DNA of 64,000 nt from Labia minor (GCA_963082975.1 OY720350.1:44160734-44224733); one strand, 5' to 3'. Shown: positions 35,897 through 50,212, numbered from the stretch's first letter. Notes: generated by a model from the letters alone, not told the origin. Numbers and translations are program-made.

Positions 35897-36162
35897 TGTA
35901 ATCCTCATACTAACCTTACCTAGAGACTGCTTATTGTTTCCAGTGACTGCTCTTTACATTTTAAGTCATAGATTATAGAGTAAGGATTAACTGAATTCAG
36001 ATTACAGGTAACTACTATGATAAGATTAATATTGTATTATTATTATTTATATTTGTGTATATAATGTTTAATTGATTAATTGTTTAATAAAACAGGTTTT
36101 TATAACTTCGTAATACTGACGGTTGTCCTTCATTCTTCTAACCATAATAATAGAATTAAATA
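35897..36162 (+). repeat. 3' LTR
   Basis: Same 266 bp as at 31251-31516 with no visible mismatch or indel. It directly follows the purine tract GGGGGAAGG. After its right border the sequence is a TA microsatellite. Confidence 0.93.
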
Positions 36163-36314
36163 TATATATATATATTAAATTCTCTGTAATATGTATATAT
36201 ATATATGATTCTTTTTTTAGTATCTGATTATATATATATATATATATATAAATGCTATGCCGTTCACCCTCCTTGTATATGTGACATCTGCTAGCCTTTT
36301 AATACTTGAATTTT

Positions 36315-36939
36315 TACCGACCGACGATAGTAAGGGAGGTATTGTTTTCACAACAAATTTCACATGTGGAGATTTTTACATATCTACACCAATCATGCAT
36401 TTTCTTAACAGAAAAAAGTATTTTTAGTATCATGTCTGTCCGTCCGTCCGTATAGATGTGAACAGCTTGAACGGTTCAACGGATTTTGATGAAATTGGTA
36501 TATTTACTTAATGCATCAGTATGATGAATTGATCAACTTTTGGTGCAAATCCGAAAACAGGAAGTGGTAGTATTAGCGATCGACGATAAGAAGGGAAGGG
36601 TTATTTTCACACCAAATTTCACACGAGGAGATTTTTTTTATATATCTCCACAAAAAAATCATGCACTTTGTATTGGTTTTATCCTCGGGAAAATCATATT
36701 CATTAGTTTTTTCTTAATTTAAAATTATATGACGTCACCCAGCCTTTCATGACGTCACAACCAGCTCTTACTTATATATTATAAATAAAATAAAATTAAA
36801 AATATTTATGTTATATGCCTATCTGTTTTTTATTATATTAATAGATATATTAAAATTATTTGAAATTGTTTCTGTAGCTGGAAATTAATTTATTTACTTC
36901 AAACCGTCGGTCGGTTCGGACCTGGCCACAGGTCAACTT
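36315..36939 (+). mobile_element. Helentron-like repeat family B, copy 3
   Basis: Complete copy with TACCGACCGACG start, (GTCC)n, both internal modules, CRE palindromes at 36730-36737 and 36750-36757, and the 3' hairpin ACCTGGCCACAGGT. It lies about 150 bp downstream of the LTR retrotransposon. Confidence 0.65.
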
Positions 36940-37219
36940 ATTTTGATTATAAACTTGAAAAATAGATTTTTAGTCATGAAAAGGGTCGGGGAAAGTTTTC
37001 AAGAAACTAAGTAATACAAATATTCAGATGAAGATATAAGATTTATTTGGGCTAAAAAAATGTTAGTAGCTAATGCCCTTTGTTGGTTTCCTATTTCTTA
37101 AAAAATCATAAAAAAGCATGTAAAACATATTCCAATCAGTGAAAAGGGTGTGAAAAATGATTAACGTGCTAACTCCTGTAAATACGACATTTGAGAATAA
37201 AATCTGTTATCTGCATATA

Positions 37220-37295
37220 TTAACACGTTTCTGCCGCATGTACCACCAGTGGCTCTTGCCGCCACATAAAATAATAGCCGGCGGGAATATGTTAA
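37220..37295. mobile_element. piggyBac-type miniature
   Basis: 76 bp bounded by TTAA on both sides; inverted ends TTAACACGTTTCTGCCG / CGGCGGGAATATGTTAA. It is related to 55791-55881 by the GCATGTACCACC core. Confidence 0.7.
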
Positions 37296-38384
37296 TAGAT
37301 TCAAGATTATTAATCTTTGAATATTCAGCAAATGGAGAAAAAAAAATAAATATCCATGAAAAAATTAATTTTCCGATTCCTTAAACAAAAATCGAATCCA
37401 ATCAGATTTTCAATTCCTCTTTACACCTCGTTTTTCTCTTTCTTGTTTCTTTTTTTTCTCCCTTGAATGGTTTTGCTCACCATCACTTAACTTGAGAGCC
37501 CTTCTCTTTTCTAGAAGATCTTTCTGTCTCTCTCTTTCTCCCCTTCTCCCCCACCCTACTTCTCCTAAAAAAATGGACACCAAACCAGAAACAAGTGAGA
37601 TAGAGTTTATTTGCTTGTATCAACAAAGTTCCATTTTTATTAACTACATCATGTTCTATGGATTCTTTTTCAAAAATTGTTTATTCACCTGACACTTAAA
37701 TTTTACCATCTATACCTTATTATTTTTCTCCCCTCCTAAAATAAATAAATATGTATAAGCATATCTTTTTTTTTCTGTGTGTGTTTCTATTTATTCTGTA
37801 AATATTATTTTCCATATAAAGATTCATACGAATTTATTTGTTGAGTTATTTGTTTATTGAATGTAATTTCATTAAAAGGAATCAATAAATAACTTGAATA
37901 TCCTTTTTATTTGTAGTTCTATTTTATTATTTTAAATACTTCACTTTTATTCATGAATCATGTTTATTAGGCGACTCATGGAATTTGAATTCATGATATT
38001 TTAATCATCTTCATTTTATTTATTTAAGTATATATTTATTTTTTATACTTAAAAAAAAAAAATTAAAATGGCATTTATTTATCTTCTCTCTTTCACTCTT
38101 GAGTTGTTGAAGATTATTTAAAATTTTATTTATTTATTTTATTTGAATTGATACTTATAAGTTTTGAATTACACTAAAACATTTATTAGTTTATTATTAT
38201 TAAAAACAAAAAAGGGTTCAATAGCTTTGTTTTTAAGATATATAATAATTTAATTTCTATTCTCAATTCTATCAATTTTATTATAAATTTTAAGTTCTTT
38301 GGTGATTAACAATTAAAAATCTCTGGAGAGTTATATAGTTATAGTTGAATCCGTTGCAAACAGTATTTGCAATTTCAGCTTAAA

Positions 38385-38994
38385 TAAGTTGACCTGTGGC
38401 CAGGTCCGAACCGACCGACGGTTTGAAAAATTAATTTCCAGCTACAGAAACAATTTCAAATAATTTTAATATATCTATTAATGTAATAAAAAACAGATAT
38501 GAGATATAAATATTTTTAATTTTATTTTATTTATAATATATATGTAAGACCAGGCTGTGACGTCATGAATGGCTGGATGACGTCATATAATTTTAAATCA
38601 AGAAAAAACTAATAAATATGATTTTCCCGATGATAAAACCAATACAAAGTGCATGATTCATGGTGATATATAAAAAAATCTCCTCATGTGAAATTTGGTG
38701 TGAAAATAACCCTTGCCTTCCTATCGTCGATCGCTAATACTACCACTTCCGGTTTCCGGAATTGCACCAAAAGTTGATCAATTCATCCCACTGATGCATT
38801 AAGTAAATATACCAAATTTCATCAAAATCGGTTGAGCCGTTCAGGCTGTACACATCTATACGGACGGACAGACATCATGCTAAAAATACTTTTTTCTGTT
38901 AAGAAAATGCATGATTCGTGGAGATATGTAAAAATCTCCACATGTGAAATTTGGTGTGAAAACAATACCTCCCTTACTATCGTCGGTCGGTAAA
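38385..38994 (-). mobile_element. Helentron-like repeat family B, copy 4
   Basis: Minus-strand full copy: 3' end AAGTTGACCTGTGGCCAGGT at the left, 5' end CGTCGGTCGGTAAAAA at the right. CRE palindromes are at 38558-38565 and 38578-38585. Confidence 0.65.
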
Positions 38995-39345
38995 AATTGA
39001 TCGTAGTTTGCAGCAATTAATTATATAGTTCTTTGAAAACAATGTTATACCTAATGATCATTTTTTAATAATCTTCCTTGAACGGAGATTTCTTTAATTT
39101 TTGATTTGTTGTTCTTCTGGTCGTGGATATTAAAAAATAAATAAAACTTATATAATATAATAATATAATAGTTTATATTAATACATAATATTGAAAAATA
39201 AAATTATCGATAAATATATTAATAAGAACTAATTTATCAACAAATTCAAACACCAGGAAGAAATTGGATTAAAAGAATGAAATATAGACATATATATATG
39301 CATAAATTACGAAATCTAGTATTGAATTAATATTTTTTTTAAAAC

Positions 39346-39412
39346 ACATAAAAATCGAATTACCATTTATAGAATAATTTTTTTTTTTTAAAGACCCTCT
39401 TCGAAAGACGCC
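39346..39412 (+). repeat. Short dispersed repeat J, copy 2
   Basis: AAAACACATAAAAATCGAAT to AAAGACGCCA; the partner is at 29955. About 200 bp to the right, CCGTTTGGCGATCCCTGGTT (39605-39625) looks like a lone hAT end. Confidence 0.5.
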
Positions 39413-40254
39413 ATCATTTACTTCTTTTCATCCGAATAAATATATATACGTTTATTGTTTTATTTTCTATAAAGAAAATGATTTTAGGTCAATTATAAAA
39501 ATATTTAAAATTTTTCAATCGCAGTTAGGTATGTGTGATTTGCCTATTAATAACTGTTTTTCCTGCAAGACGCAATCAACCCCCATTTGACCCCTACTAT
39601 TGTTAAATAGACCCCGTTTGGCGATCCCTGGTTTAGACCAACATTTGCCAAAAGTATAATAATAGACAATAAAAATAAAAAGATTTTTTTTTTTCGAGTT
39701 AGAGTGAACCATTAGAAATAATTATAAATATAATTTATATAGGTAAAACCACCTGTCCATTTTTAAAACTCAGATAAAGTATTAAACTACAGAAAAGTTT
39801 TCATGGTTCTTGTAAAGAAATAAATCAAAATAAAAAATATATATACCTATATAAAAATGAATAATGAGGAATTTTTAAAACCTTGAATGTTTAAATTTCT
39901 ATGTTTAAATTATTATTTATTATATATTTGAAGAGAATTAAAATGAAACTAATTATTATTATTTTTTTTTTATAATATATATTTAAAATTAATTTTGTAT
40001 AGTAAGAAATAATTTTTATTAATAAAAATTAATTAATAAACAATAAAAATATTTTTTTTTAATATAAATGTATAATTTTATGATAATAATAATTTTTCGG
40101 ATTTTCTAATTATTCAAATTTTATTTGCGGAGAGTTAATATCATTAAATAATAAAGACAATTCAAATCAAAATATCATTAAAATAATACATAAATATTAA
40201 GCTATTAAGGAGTAGTAATAATATTCAATAATATTCAATAGAAACTAGTATTTT

Positions 40255-40892
40255 TACCGACCGACGATAGTAAGGGAGGTATTGTTTTCACACCAAATTT
40301 CACATGTGGAGATTTTTACATATCTCCACGAATCATGCATTTTCTTAACAGAAAAAAGTATTTTTAGCATGATGTCTGTCCGTCCGTCCGTCCGTCCGTA
40401 TAGATATGTACAGCCTGAACGGCTCAACCGATTTTGATGAAATTTGGTATATTTACTTAATGCATCAGTGGGATGAATTGATCAACTTTTGGTGCAAATC
40501 TGGAAACCGGAAGTGGTAGTATTAGCGATCGACGATAGGAAGGGAAGGGTTATTTTCACACAAAATTTCACATGAGGAGATTTTTTTATATATCACCACG
40601 AATCATGCACTTTGTATTGGTTTTATCCTCGGGAAAATCATATTTATTAGTTTTTTCTGGATTTAAAATTATATGACGTCATCCAGCCATTCATGGCGTC
40701 ACAGCCTGGTCTTGCATATATATTATAAATAAAATAAAATTAAAAATGTTTATATTTATTATTTATGTATCCATATCTGTTTTTTATTACATTAATAGAT
40801 ATATCAAAATTATTTGAAATTGTTTCTGTAGCTGCTAATTAATTTACTTCAAACCGTCGGTCGGTTCCGACCTGGCCATAGGTCAACTTATT
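40255..40892 (+). mobile_element. Helentron-like repeat family B, copy 5
   Basis: Full copy with a longer (GTCC) tract. The first CRE (40674-40681) is intact; the second has become TGGCGTCA. The 3' hairpin is slightly mutated (ACCTGGCCATAGGT). Confidence 0.65.
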
Positions 40893-42119
40893 TTAATTTT
40901 TAAAGAAAATCATTTCTTTTATCATTAAATATAAAAGCCATAATCACCTAACCCCATAAGTTGGCCACATGACACACAATCTTCTTTTATTATTATGCTT
41001 TTTTTTAATATTTTATTTTTTACCAAATTTTTTTTTTAACTTTGCTTCGTATATTTTGAAATAACTTTAATAGTCATAATTTCAATATTGATATTAATAT
41101 TGGTATTACAGAACTCAAATAATTTTGGCCTCAACAACCAAATTTCTCCATCAATCTTTTCTCTACCAATTTGCTCAAGCACTCCTTTACTTGGCTACTC
41201 ATCTAACAAAATTGTTTTATAATAATTTAGAAAATGTAATATAATTTTAATTTTGTCTTTTTCCCTTACACTATTTAAAGATAAGTTTCTATCCATTTTA
41301 TTAAATTAAAAATTTAATTATTATTTTTTGAAATTATTTTATAATCTAATTATTCTTTTAATTATAATAACTGGCGCCAAAAAACATAGGTAAATTTATG
41401 TACATAAGACAATATATATATACATTAGTCTTTTTGAATCTTTTTAACTTTTGAGAAAATTGTCTTTTTTAACTCGATCATTTTTATATTCATTGTTTTT
41501 AATTTTATACTAAAATACACAATGCACTAGATGTTAGATACATTTTGTTTTATTTTTTCGACTTCGTTTTTGTAATTATTAAAATTGATCATTAATTTTT
41601 TAACATATTTAAAACTATATCCCATTTTTAAAAAGAAAAAAAAAACATTTATTTTGGTTTTTAATAAAAAAGTTAAATGAAATAACAAATTAATAATGGT
41701 AATGAATTTTCTTTTATGGATTATCCCTAAAATTAACTGGCTCATGTGTTCTTGATTTATCACACTAAATTAAACCAAAGCTTTTTTTATCATTTGATTG
41801 TTAATTCCTGCATAAAAATTAAATTTTTAATTTAGAAAATTCTTAATGTAAAAAAATTTATATATAATTATGCACAAGACTCTACATACAATTTTTTATT
41901 TATGTTTACATCGTTATTCATAATACATAATTTATATTTAATAACCATTTTAGTCTTCTATCAACTACAATGGGAAAATTTGAAAAATATATAAAATTGT
42001 CAAAAAATATAATTTAATGTAAATATCTATTTGAAATATAAAGGTAATTTTGTTTGCTTTTTTAATTTTCTTATACGAGTGGTTTAGTATAGCAAGAGTT
42101 TGCCAATGCATGTCCCAAC

Positions 42120-42885
42120 GATGAAAACAAATGGTAGTCAGGAGAGGCGAAGTCTGGTGAATTCCTCGGATGGGGTAGCAGTTCTGATCTGAACTTTGTA
42201 TGCAGATGCATTGTCGTGTAATAAAATTACTTTGCCGTGACTTCTAGCCCATTCTGATCTTTTTTCGATCAATACATTATTAAAATTGATCATTTGTTGT
42301 TGGTAGCGATTAGTATTAACAGTTTCATCAGGTTTTAGAAGCTCATGATAAACCACACCTCTCTGGTCCAACAACTAGAGCATTGGCTTCTTGCAGAATC
42401 GATCTGGTTTTGCAGTTGATGTTGATGATTGTCTCGGCTTAATCCATGATTTTTTACGTTTAGGATTCTTAAAACAAATGAATTTTTCATTACCAGTAAC
42501 AATTCGATGCAAAACTGATTTTCTTTTGGGTCTTTGAAACAGAATTTCACAATTTTTCAATTTTTCATCTATCTTTCGTTCAATTCATATGGCACCTATT
42601 TTCCACACTTGGATCTCTCCCATAGTTTTTAAACATTCAAAAACGGGTTGTTGTGCAACATTTAACATTGCTACCATTTGCCTTTGTGTCCAAGTATCAT
42701 ATTCATCCAATTGCTTGCAATTCAGTCTTCAAACTTTTTACGTGCTCTTCCACCTTCTTCATTCTCGTTCTTCACATCTAAATCATTATTTCTGAACCGA
42801 TAAAAAGCATCTTTTGCATGTTTCTTCTGATAAAGTATCATCACCATAAGACTCAAGAAGCATTCTATGCGACTTTGAAGTTAAT
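42120..42885 (-). pseudogene. Degenerate mariner transposase
   Basis: Minus-strand remnants in the correct order cover most of a mariner transposase: the helix-turn-helix end (FRNNDLDVKN), a central block, RIVTGNEKFICF with the PKRKKSW segment, then GVVYHELLKPDETVNTNRYQ and HGKVILLHDNASA. Several stops and frameshifts interrupt it. The first catalytic Asp (normally VTGDEKW) is Asn (codon AAT), while the second Asp in HDNA is intact. The third catalytic region is absent. Clear inverted repeats were not found, so the borders are approximate. It lies in the membralin intron, antisense. Confidence 0.8.
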
Positions 42886-42952
42886 TAATTAGGACAAACT
42901 CTACATTAACAAAGAAAAATTTACAGAAAAAATCCTTAAAAATTTCGAAATA

Positions 42953-43031
42953 TTAACACACTTTAAGCGGGGCGGGTACTACTACCTGTCGAAAGCTACG
43001 CAGTCAAGTTACGTTCCTTAAAGAGTGTTAA
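42953..43031. mobile_element. piggyBac-type miniature
   Basis: 79 bp; TTAACACACTTTAAG ... CTTAAAGAGTGTTAA, TTAA at both ends. The GCGGGGCGGGTA block after the left end is shared with 48078-48105. Confidence 0.7.
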
Positions 43032-43599
43032 GATATTAAAATCAATTCAAAATCTTTTTGTTTCTATCAACTGGTAATCAGTTTTTTTTTTTTTTTTTTG
43101 TTATTCTCATAAAGTAAAATTTGGTAATTATTGGTGTTTTTATATCTTAAATTCATTTCAAGAAATGAGGATGAAAGATTATCACTATCAATAAATAGTT
43201 TCCTATTATTGGTGGAATGAAATCGACTGTGTTAGGTGATTTTTTAAACTACCCTATGTTCAAAAACACCACTTAAACATAGATTAGACTGGTGTTAAAT
43301 TTTTAATTTTAATTTTTAAATTATTATTATAAATGGCCAGGGTTTCAGAACTAATAATCCTTTTTCACAAAGCTTGTTTCACTTTGATATGGATTGAAAA
43401 ATTAATAGAGAAAACTAAAATTTGTTCTTCTGGTTGGATGGTCTTCCCTATATATGTATATACTCTCTTTAATTGACTGGAAAGATGAGAGATGTTCTTA
43501 AGAGTATTAAAATACTACTTTTAATGATATCCATTTTGGTTTTGCGAGAGAAAAGCATTCTGGTTTCTAAGTAAGCTATCCTTATGGACTCGAGTTGAA

Positions 43600-43870
43600 A
43601 GATAAATGGGTGGGACTCAGGGGACTCAGATCAGCTTCTGTGCTTTGATATGATAAAACCTTCATCTTGGAGACGGGGGGGGGGGAGTGGACGCCATTGT
43701 TCGCTACAGGGGCAACAACTCACAAAGAAACAGCTTAACGTTGGCATTAAGAGCATAGAGACGGAAAACATGTTTATGAGGATGTGACACTCATCAGACG
43801 GTAACCTGACCCGATGAAAAACAACCTCCATTTGAGCCAATCAGAAACGCAGTGGTGACTATCGAATGAA
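43600..43870. other. GC-richer non-TE island
   Basis: Unique sequence with a G-run at 43674-43685, GACGCCATTGTTCGCTAC and GAGCCAATCAGAAACGC (CCAAT box). A 69-codon open frame on the minus strand has no known domain and is not called. Confidence 0.35.
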
Positions 43871-44408
43871 AGCTAAGAAAGAAAGAAAGACAGACAAGAA
43901 AGAGAGATAAAATGAAAAAAGCAAGAAAATAAAAAAAAAGAAAGAGGAAAAAAAATAGAGGTTCAACTTGATCTCATTAATGTACTGCGAAGAAATACAT
44001 TTCGCAAGATAAAGTTTTTCCAAAGTACAATTTAATTGAAGTGAGAAAAGATCGATGATGGAAATTTTGAAACACAGAGAAAAGAGTGGGAGAAAATTAA
44101 AAGATGCTCATAAAGTTTTTTTTTTTCTTCTTTTGAATAAAATCACTTCATTTCACATTAATGAAAATTTATTTTATTTTATTTTTCTCTTACCTTTTTC
44201 TTGATCTATTTATATTTAAAAAGATTCGTTCTTGAACTCCAAAGATTATTTTTTTTTAATTTTTCATCCAACATTTCGAAATATCTTTTATTTAAAGCTT
44301 TTTGTCTGAATAAACATTTAAGAAATAAATATTTCTTTTATGCATCGATATTTCGGAATATATTTCAAATATTCTACTTTCTCCTTTTTCCACTCAAATC
44401 TCATACAA

Positions 44409-45973
<1,565 letters not shown>

Positions 45974-45984
45974 TGATGTTGCTA

Positions 45985-46260
45985 AGGTCCCAGCGTCCAC
46001 TCTTTTCCTAGAACAACAAACAAGCCGAAGGTCCGATTACATTCACCCACATTGTATTTGTCACGCTGCATTGGCCCAATGGACAATTGAGCATGACATC
46101 GTGTAAATAAGATCCGATATTGATCTAGTCAATATCAAATCAAAACGGTCATATAGCGAGGGATGAAGAATGCGTGGGAGATGGACAGGGGTTCATCCGC
46201 CCCAGTGCGTTGACTCTCCTGATAAACCATCAATTTTATCCAATCGAACATTAATTAAAC
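45985..46260. other. Non-TE island just after membralin exon
   Basis: Starts about 65 bp after the donor site. It contains the palindromic CATTGGCCCAATGGACAATT and GATATTGATCTAGTCAATATC, plus GAACATTAATTAAACGCTTA. Candidate intronic regulatory element. Confidence 0.4.
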
Positions 46261-46660
46261 GCTTAATAAAACTCCAATCATATATTATATTTTAAACAAC
46301 CATATTTTTTTTTGTTGGTCAGTTCAATTTGTTATTGAAAGATCATTATTATTATTACTAAAAATAGATATATAAGAAAATAATTTGAAATTGATTAGCT
46401 GTATTAATGATTAAGGGACTCAAGTTTATATTTCATTTCAATTTTTAATATTGGACAATATTCATCACAGATATCTAGTCCCGAAATTTTGTGATTTTTT
46501 CTTTAAATTGTGCTGATATGATGTAAAAGAGGGTATCCCTTCTATTTTTTAACTAGTATATTATAAGTAGATAAGCATGATCGTTTTTATAGATATAACA
46601 TATACTCTAAAATATATAATTAATTTAGTGATTAAATTAAAATATATTTTAAAAAACAAA

Positions 46661-47293
46661 ATAAGTTGACCCTGTGGCCAGGCGCAGAACCGACCGACGC
46701 TTTGAAGTAAATTAATTTCCAGCTACAGAAACAATTTCAAATAATTTAAATGTATCTATGAATGCAATAAAAAACAGATAGGCATATAACATAAATATTT
46801 TTAATTTTATTTTATTTATAATATATAAGTAAGAGCTGGTTGTGACGTCATGAAAGGCTGGGTGACGTCATATAATTTTAAATTAAGAAAAAACTAATGA
46901 ATATGATTTTCCCGAGGATAAAACCAATACAAAGTGCATGATGAGATTTGTGGAGATATATAAAAAATCTCCTCGTGTGAAATTTGGTGTGTAAATAACC
47001 CTTCCCTTCCTATCGTCGATCGCTAATACTACCACTTCCGATTTCCGGATATACACCAAAAGTTGATCAATTCATCATACAGATACATTAAGCAAATATA
47101 CCATATTTCATCAAAATCCGTTGAGCCGTTCAAGCTGTACACATCTATACGGGCGGATGGACAGACGGAGAGACATGATGCTAAAAATACTTTTTTCAGT
47201 TAAGAAAATGCATGATTCGTGGAGATATGTAAAAATCTCCACATGTGAAATTTGGTGTGAAAACAATACCTCCCTTACTATCGTCGGTCGGTA
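46661..47293 (-). mobile_element. Helentron-like repeat family B, copy 6
   Basis: Minus-strand full copy with CRE palindromes at 46843-46850 and 46863-46870. The 5' end (GTCGGTCGGTAAAAA) abuts a Helitron 3' fragment at about 47297. Confidence 0.65.
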
Positions 47294-47296
47294 AAA

Positions 47297-47445
47297 AGAA
47301 ATGAATGTTTTAATATACTGATTGAAACAAAATGGATGAAAACCTTTCATACTTTCAACCAAGTACTATGTATCACTTCGGGGGTATAGGGGGCAGAACC
47401 CCCTGACCGTATGCGAAGTACGCCGAAGGCTGTCTGAGCAGCTAG
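47297..47445 (+). mobile_element. Helitron 3' end fragment
   Basis: Plus-strand match to the 3' part of 56006-56693 (ACTGATTGAAACAAAATGGA, GGGGGCAGAACCCCC, CGCCGAAGGC) ending GCAGCTAG|T. The terminal hairpin is mutated. The 5' part is missing. Confidence 0.75.
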
Positions 47446-48077
47446 TAATTAGATAATTATTTTGATTACCATTCTTGATTTATTAGACTCTTTTGGCATA
47501 ACATATTTGTGAAGTTAGGATGAAAATAATTATATTATTATTATTATTATTATTATTCGATTTGATTGCACTTTTATTATTATTGTTTGAGTTGATTTGC
47601 AAAATTATTATTATTATTATTATTAAAATATAGTTAGATTGTTGGAATTGTTAAAAAGTTGGAAGTAGGTGGTTTTGTTTCGCCATACAGCCCGAGTCAT
47701 TTCTAATATCAATTCGAAACCTTGATGGAATGAAATATAAAAATTTTCATTATAAGAATTCATTTATTTTTATTTCTATTCTTTACATTTCAATTTATCT
47801 CAATAATCCAGTTAGGAATATAATATATATTTAAATGTGGAAGAATATTTAGAGGCGAAAATTTTTGCACTACTCTTTAACTATAGTTTTATAGTTTTAT
47901 ATCACCCTTTAACAAATGCAGATCAAGATTGTATTTGAATAATTTCTACTCCCTCCCTCCATTTCTTCCTCTCTCTCTCTCTCTCTCTCTCAATTACACT
48001 AAAATTATAGAAAAAGTTTTAATAATTTATTTTTATCATTAATTCCACTTATTCATCTACTCTCAGTTCGGTTTATT

Positions 48078-48272
48078 AACACACTATGAGCGGGGCGGGT
48101 ATTTATACCCGTTGCGACTTATATAATATATATTTACCCTTGTGTCACTTGAAATTACTTATTTTAAATGATAAGTAATATATATCCCTCATATAAGTGG
48201 CAACGGGTATAAATACCCGCCCCGCTTATAAGTGGCAGTCCCCGCAACGGGTACAAATACCCGCCCCGCTAT
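48078..48272. repeat. Foldback with three GGGTA-TTATACCC-type blocks
   Basis: Starts TTAACACACTATGAGCGGGGC. The block GCGGGGCGGGTATTTATACC returns in inverse orientation at about 48200-48226 and again at 48246-48272 (GTACAAATACCCGCCCCGC). The left end is shared with the miniature at 42953. Probably a rearranged piggyBac-type miniature. Confidence 0.6.
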
Positions 48273-49305
48273 ATGAATATGGACGTCCTCTTAAAGCGCA
48301 CGAATTGAATTGAACTATCATTAATATTTTCTTAATTAAAATCATTTCAAATTTTCAACCTGATAAATTTGTGGAGATTGTGACTAGTGGAAATTATTAC
48401 TATTTTATGAAATATATAATTCTTAAACATTTCTCTCTTCATTATTTAAATTTATATTTTCACTATCAATAACTTATATCCTTAATATAAAATGTATTAA
48501 AAATAGATTAGAAAAATATATAATTATTTCTTCTTTTTCCTTAATACTAAGCTCGTCTTGTCTTGATTTTATTTTTTATTTTTGCAATTTTCAAATGAAA
48601 TCAAAGAGTTAATTAAAACCAGGTTTAAATAAAAATGAATTTCCCTCCTGTTACAAAGAAAGAACATCTCTGCTTGTTGTCACACAACTTCTCTACTTCC
48701 ATTTTCGCCAATGAAAGTATTTTTTTTTCATGGGATAATTAAGATTTTTTTCTTTTTAATTTTCTACTTAATTAAATGGATTTAATATTTTTTGAGTTGA
48801 TAAAAAAAAAATAATATAAAATAAAAGAATAAAAGACTAAATTCACAAGGGAGACAGTCTCAGTTATCTCAAGAAAAATTATTAATATTATTATTAATCT
48901 TTATAACGTTTTTTTTTTTCCTAGAATATTCTTCTTATACGAAATGAGGTAATTTTTCTACTTTCAATTAAAATTTAAGGAGATTTTATTTATCATTTAT
49001 TTGCTTCTAGGTTAATAAATTTTGTAAAAATCATCCCATTAAACTAATTATTTGTCCAGAACAATTCTTTTTAAGATAACAAACTTTTATTCTTACTTGA
49101 AGGCGTCGTTATTCTAACATGGAATCTTAATTTTTTACTTTATAAACTTGTATAAATTAACCTTTAGGAGTCCGAAGTTAGCGACCAAAACCCCTTATCT
49201 CATAATAATAATAATAATAATTCATACTATGAGATATCTATATTAAAATTTAATTTATATTTTATTTAATCATATATATATTATTTATATATAATTATAT
49301 ATATA

Positions 49306-49823
49306 AGGTGCTTGAATAAGTTCTCGCAGTTTATTTTTGTGAAAATCAATGCTTTATTTACACAATGTGGTGCACAACCTGTCACTCAAAGTACAGCCCA
49401 TCACAAGACACTACTTTTTCCCATCCCTCCAATTCTTCGTCTTTAAACGTTTTCGGTGCGCCAGAACGTTCTTTATCTTGAATCGTCATTTTTGAACCGT
49501 CGAAACCAGTCTCTGCAAGTCGTTTCCGACAGAGCATGTTCCCCATACGACTCAACAAGAATTCGGTGTGCTTCAGCTGCTGATTTCTTCTGTATAAAAT
49601 AATGCAATAGAATTCCCCGCAAATACTCTTTTCGTGGCACAAAACTCGACATCTTTAAGCACTCAGAACAAAATGTGGTTGACACTGTGGCAAACAGAAA
49701 CACACTGGCGTTCAAGAATACGAACAGTATTTCCTGGAAATGCGTTCGTTTCAGAAATATCATCCACTTATATTACTGGAAACGCCATCTGTTAGAAAAC
49801 AGCGAGAACTTATTCAAGCACCT
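49306..49823 (-). mobile_element. Mariner deletion derivative with HTH domain
   Basis: Perfectly visible inverted repeats AGGTGCTTGAATAAGTTCTC / GAGAACTTATTCAAGCACCT with TA at both sides, 518 bp. Minus-strand coding starts at an ATG at 49650-49652 (MSSFVPRKEYLRG) and contains the first helix-turn-helix block (SAAEAHRILVESYGEHALSE, TCRDWFRRFKNDD). A frame change leads to DKERSGAPKTFKDEELE, which is fused directly to the transposase C-terminus GWEKVVSCDGLYFE and a stop. The whole DD34D catalytic domain is deleted. A DNA-binding-only product could in principle be made from it. Confidence 0.88.
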
Positions 49824-49907
49824 TATAGAACAGATTTTGTCTAAATGGACAAATGTTAGTGAGATATTAATTTTAGAAACGGTTCTAAATCATATCAGTG
49901 TAGAGCA

Positions 49908-50212
49908 TAGGTTCCCAAAGTGGTCTATATAGACCCCTGGGGGTCCACGGTAGCGAATAACAAATTTGGGGGTTCATGAAATGAAAATGGGGGTCTACGG
50001 GGGTCCACGTGTTTTCCCGGCTCTAAAAAATAGTAAATTGTTTTCCGACATGACTTTTTGGACCATTTTTTGATTTTTCTCCAATATGTCTCTCTAAAAA
50101 AAAATTAAAATCAATTTAAGGGGTCTACCCAAAATCGTAAAACATGACAAGGGGTCTACGACACAAAAATGACTAAGGATCTGATTTTCTTCTAGCTTTG
50201 GCCCATTTTCTG
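49908..50212. mobile_element. hAT terminal fragment
   Basis: The left end AGGTTCCCAAAGTGGTCTAT with repeated GGGGGTCTACGGGGGTCCAC blocks resembles hAT ends. The right inverted repeat was not found, so it is partial or highly diverged. Confidence 0.5.

Larger units (their letters stand above)
31251..36162 (+). mobile_element. Ty3/Gypsy-type LTR retrotransposon, near intact
   Basis: A 4.9-kb element bounded by two direct LTRs of 266 bp that I find identical over their full length, so the insertion is very recent. It contains gag and pol in the order protease, reverse transcriptase, RNase H, integrase, which is the Ty3/Gypsy order. There is no env-like ORF between the end of pol and the 3' LTR. 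A polypurine tract (AAAGGGGGAAGG, 35885-35896) abuts the 3' LTR. No standard tRNA primer site starting TGG is visible right after the 5' LTR. The flanks are TATA-rich, so a 4-5 bp target duplication of the type TATA/ATATA fits but cannot be fixed exactly. It lies in sense orientation inside the membralin intron. Confidence 0.93.

Noticed and set aside
48090..48272. GGGGCGGG blocks as a CRISPR-like array
   Set aside because: The units alternate orientation, spacers are unequal and the genome is eukaryotic; a foldback miniature explains them.
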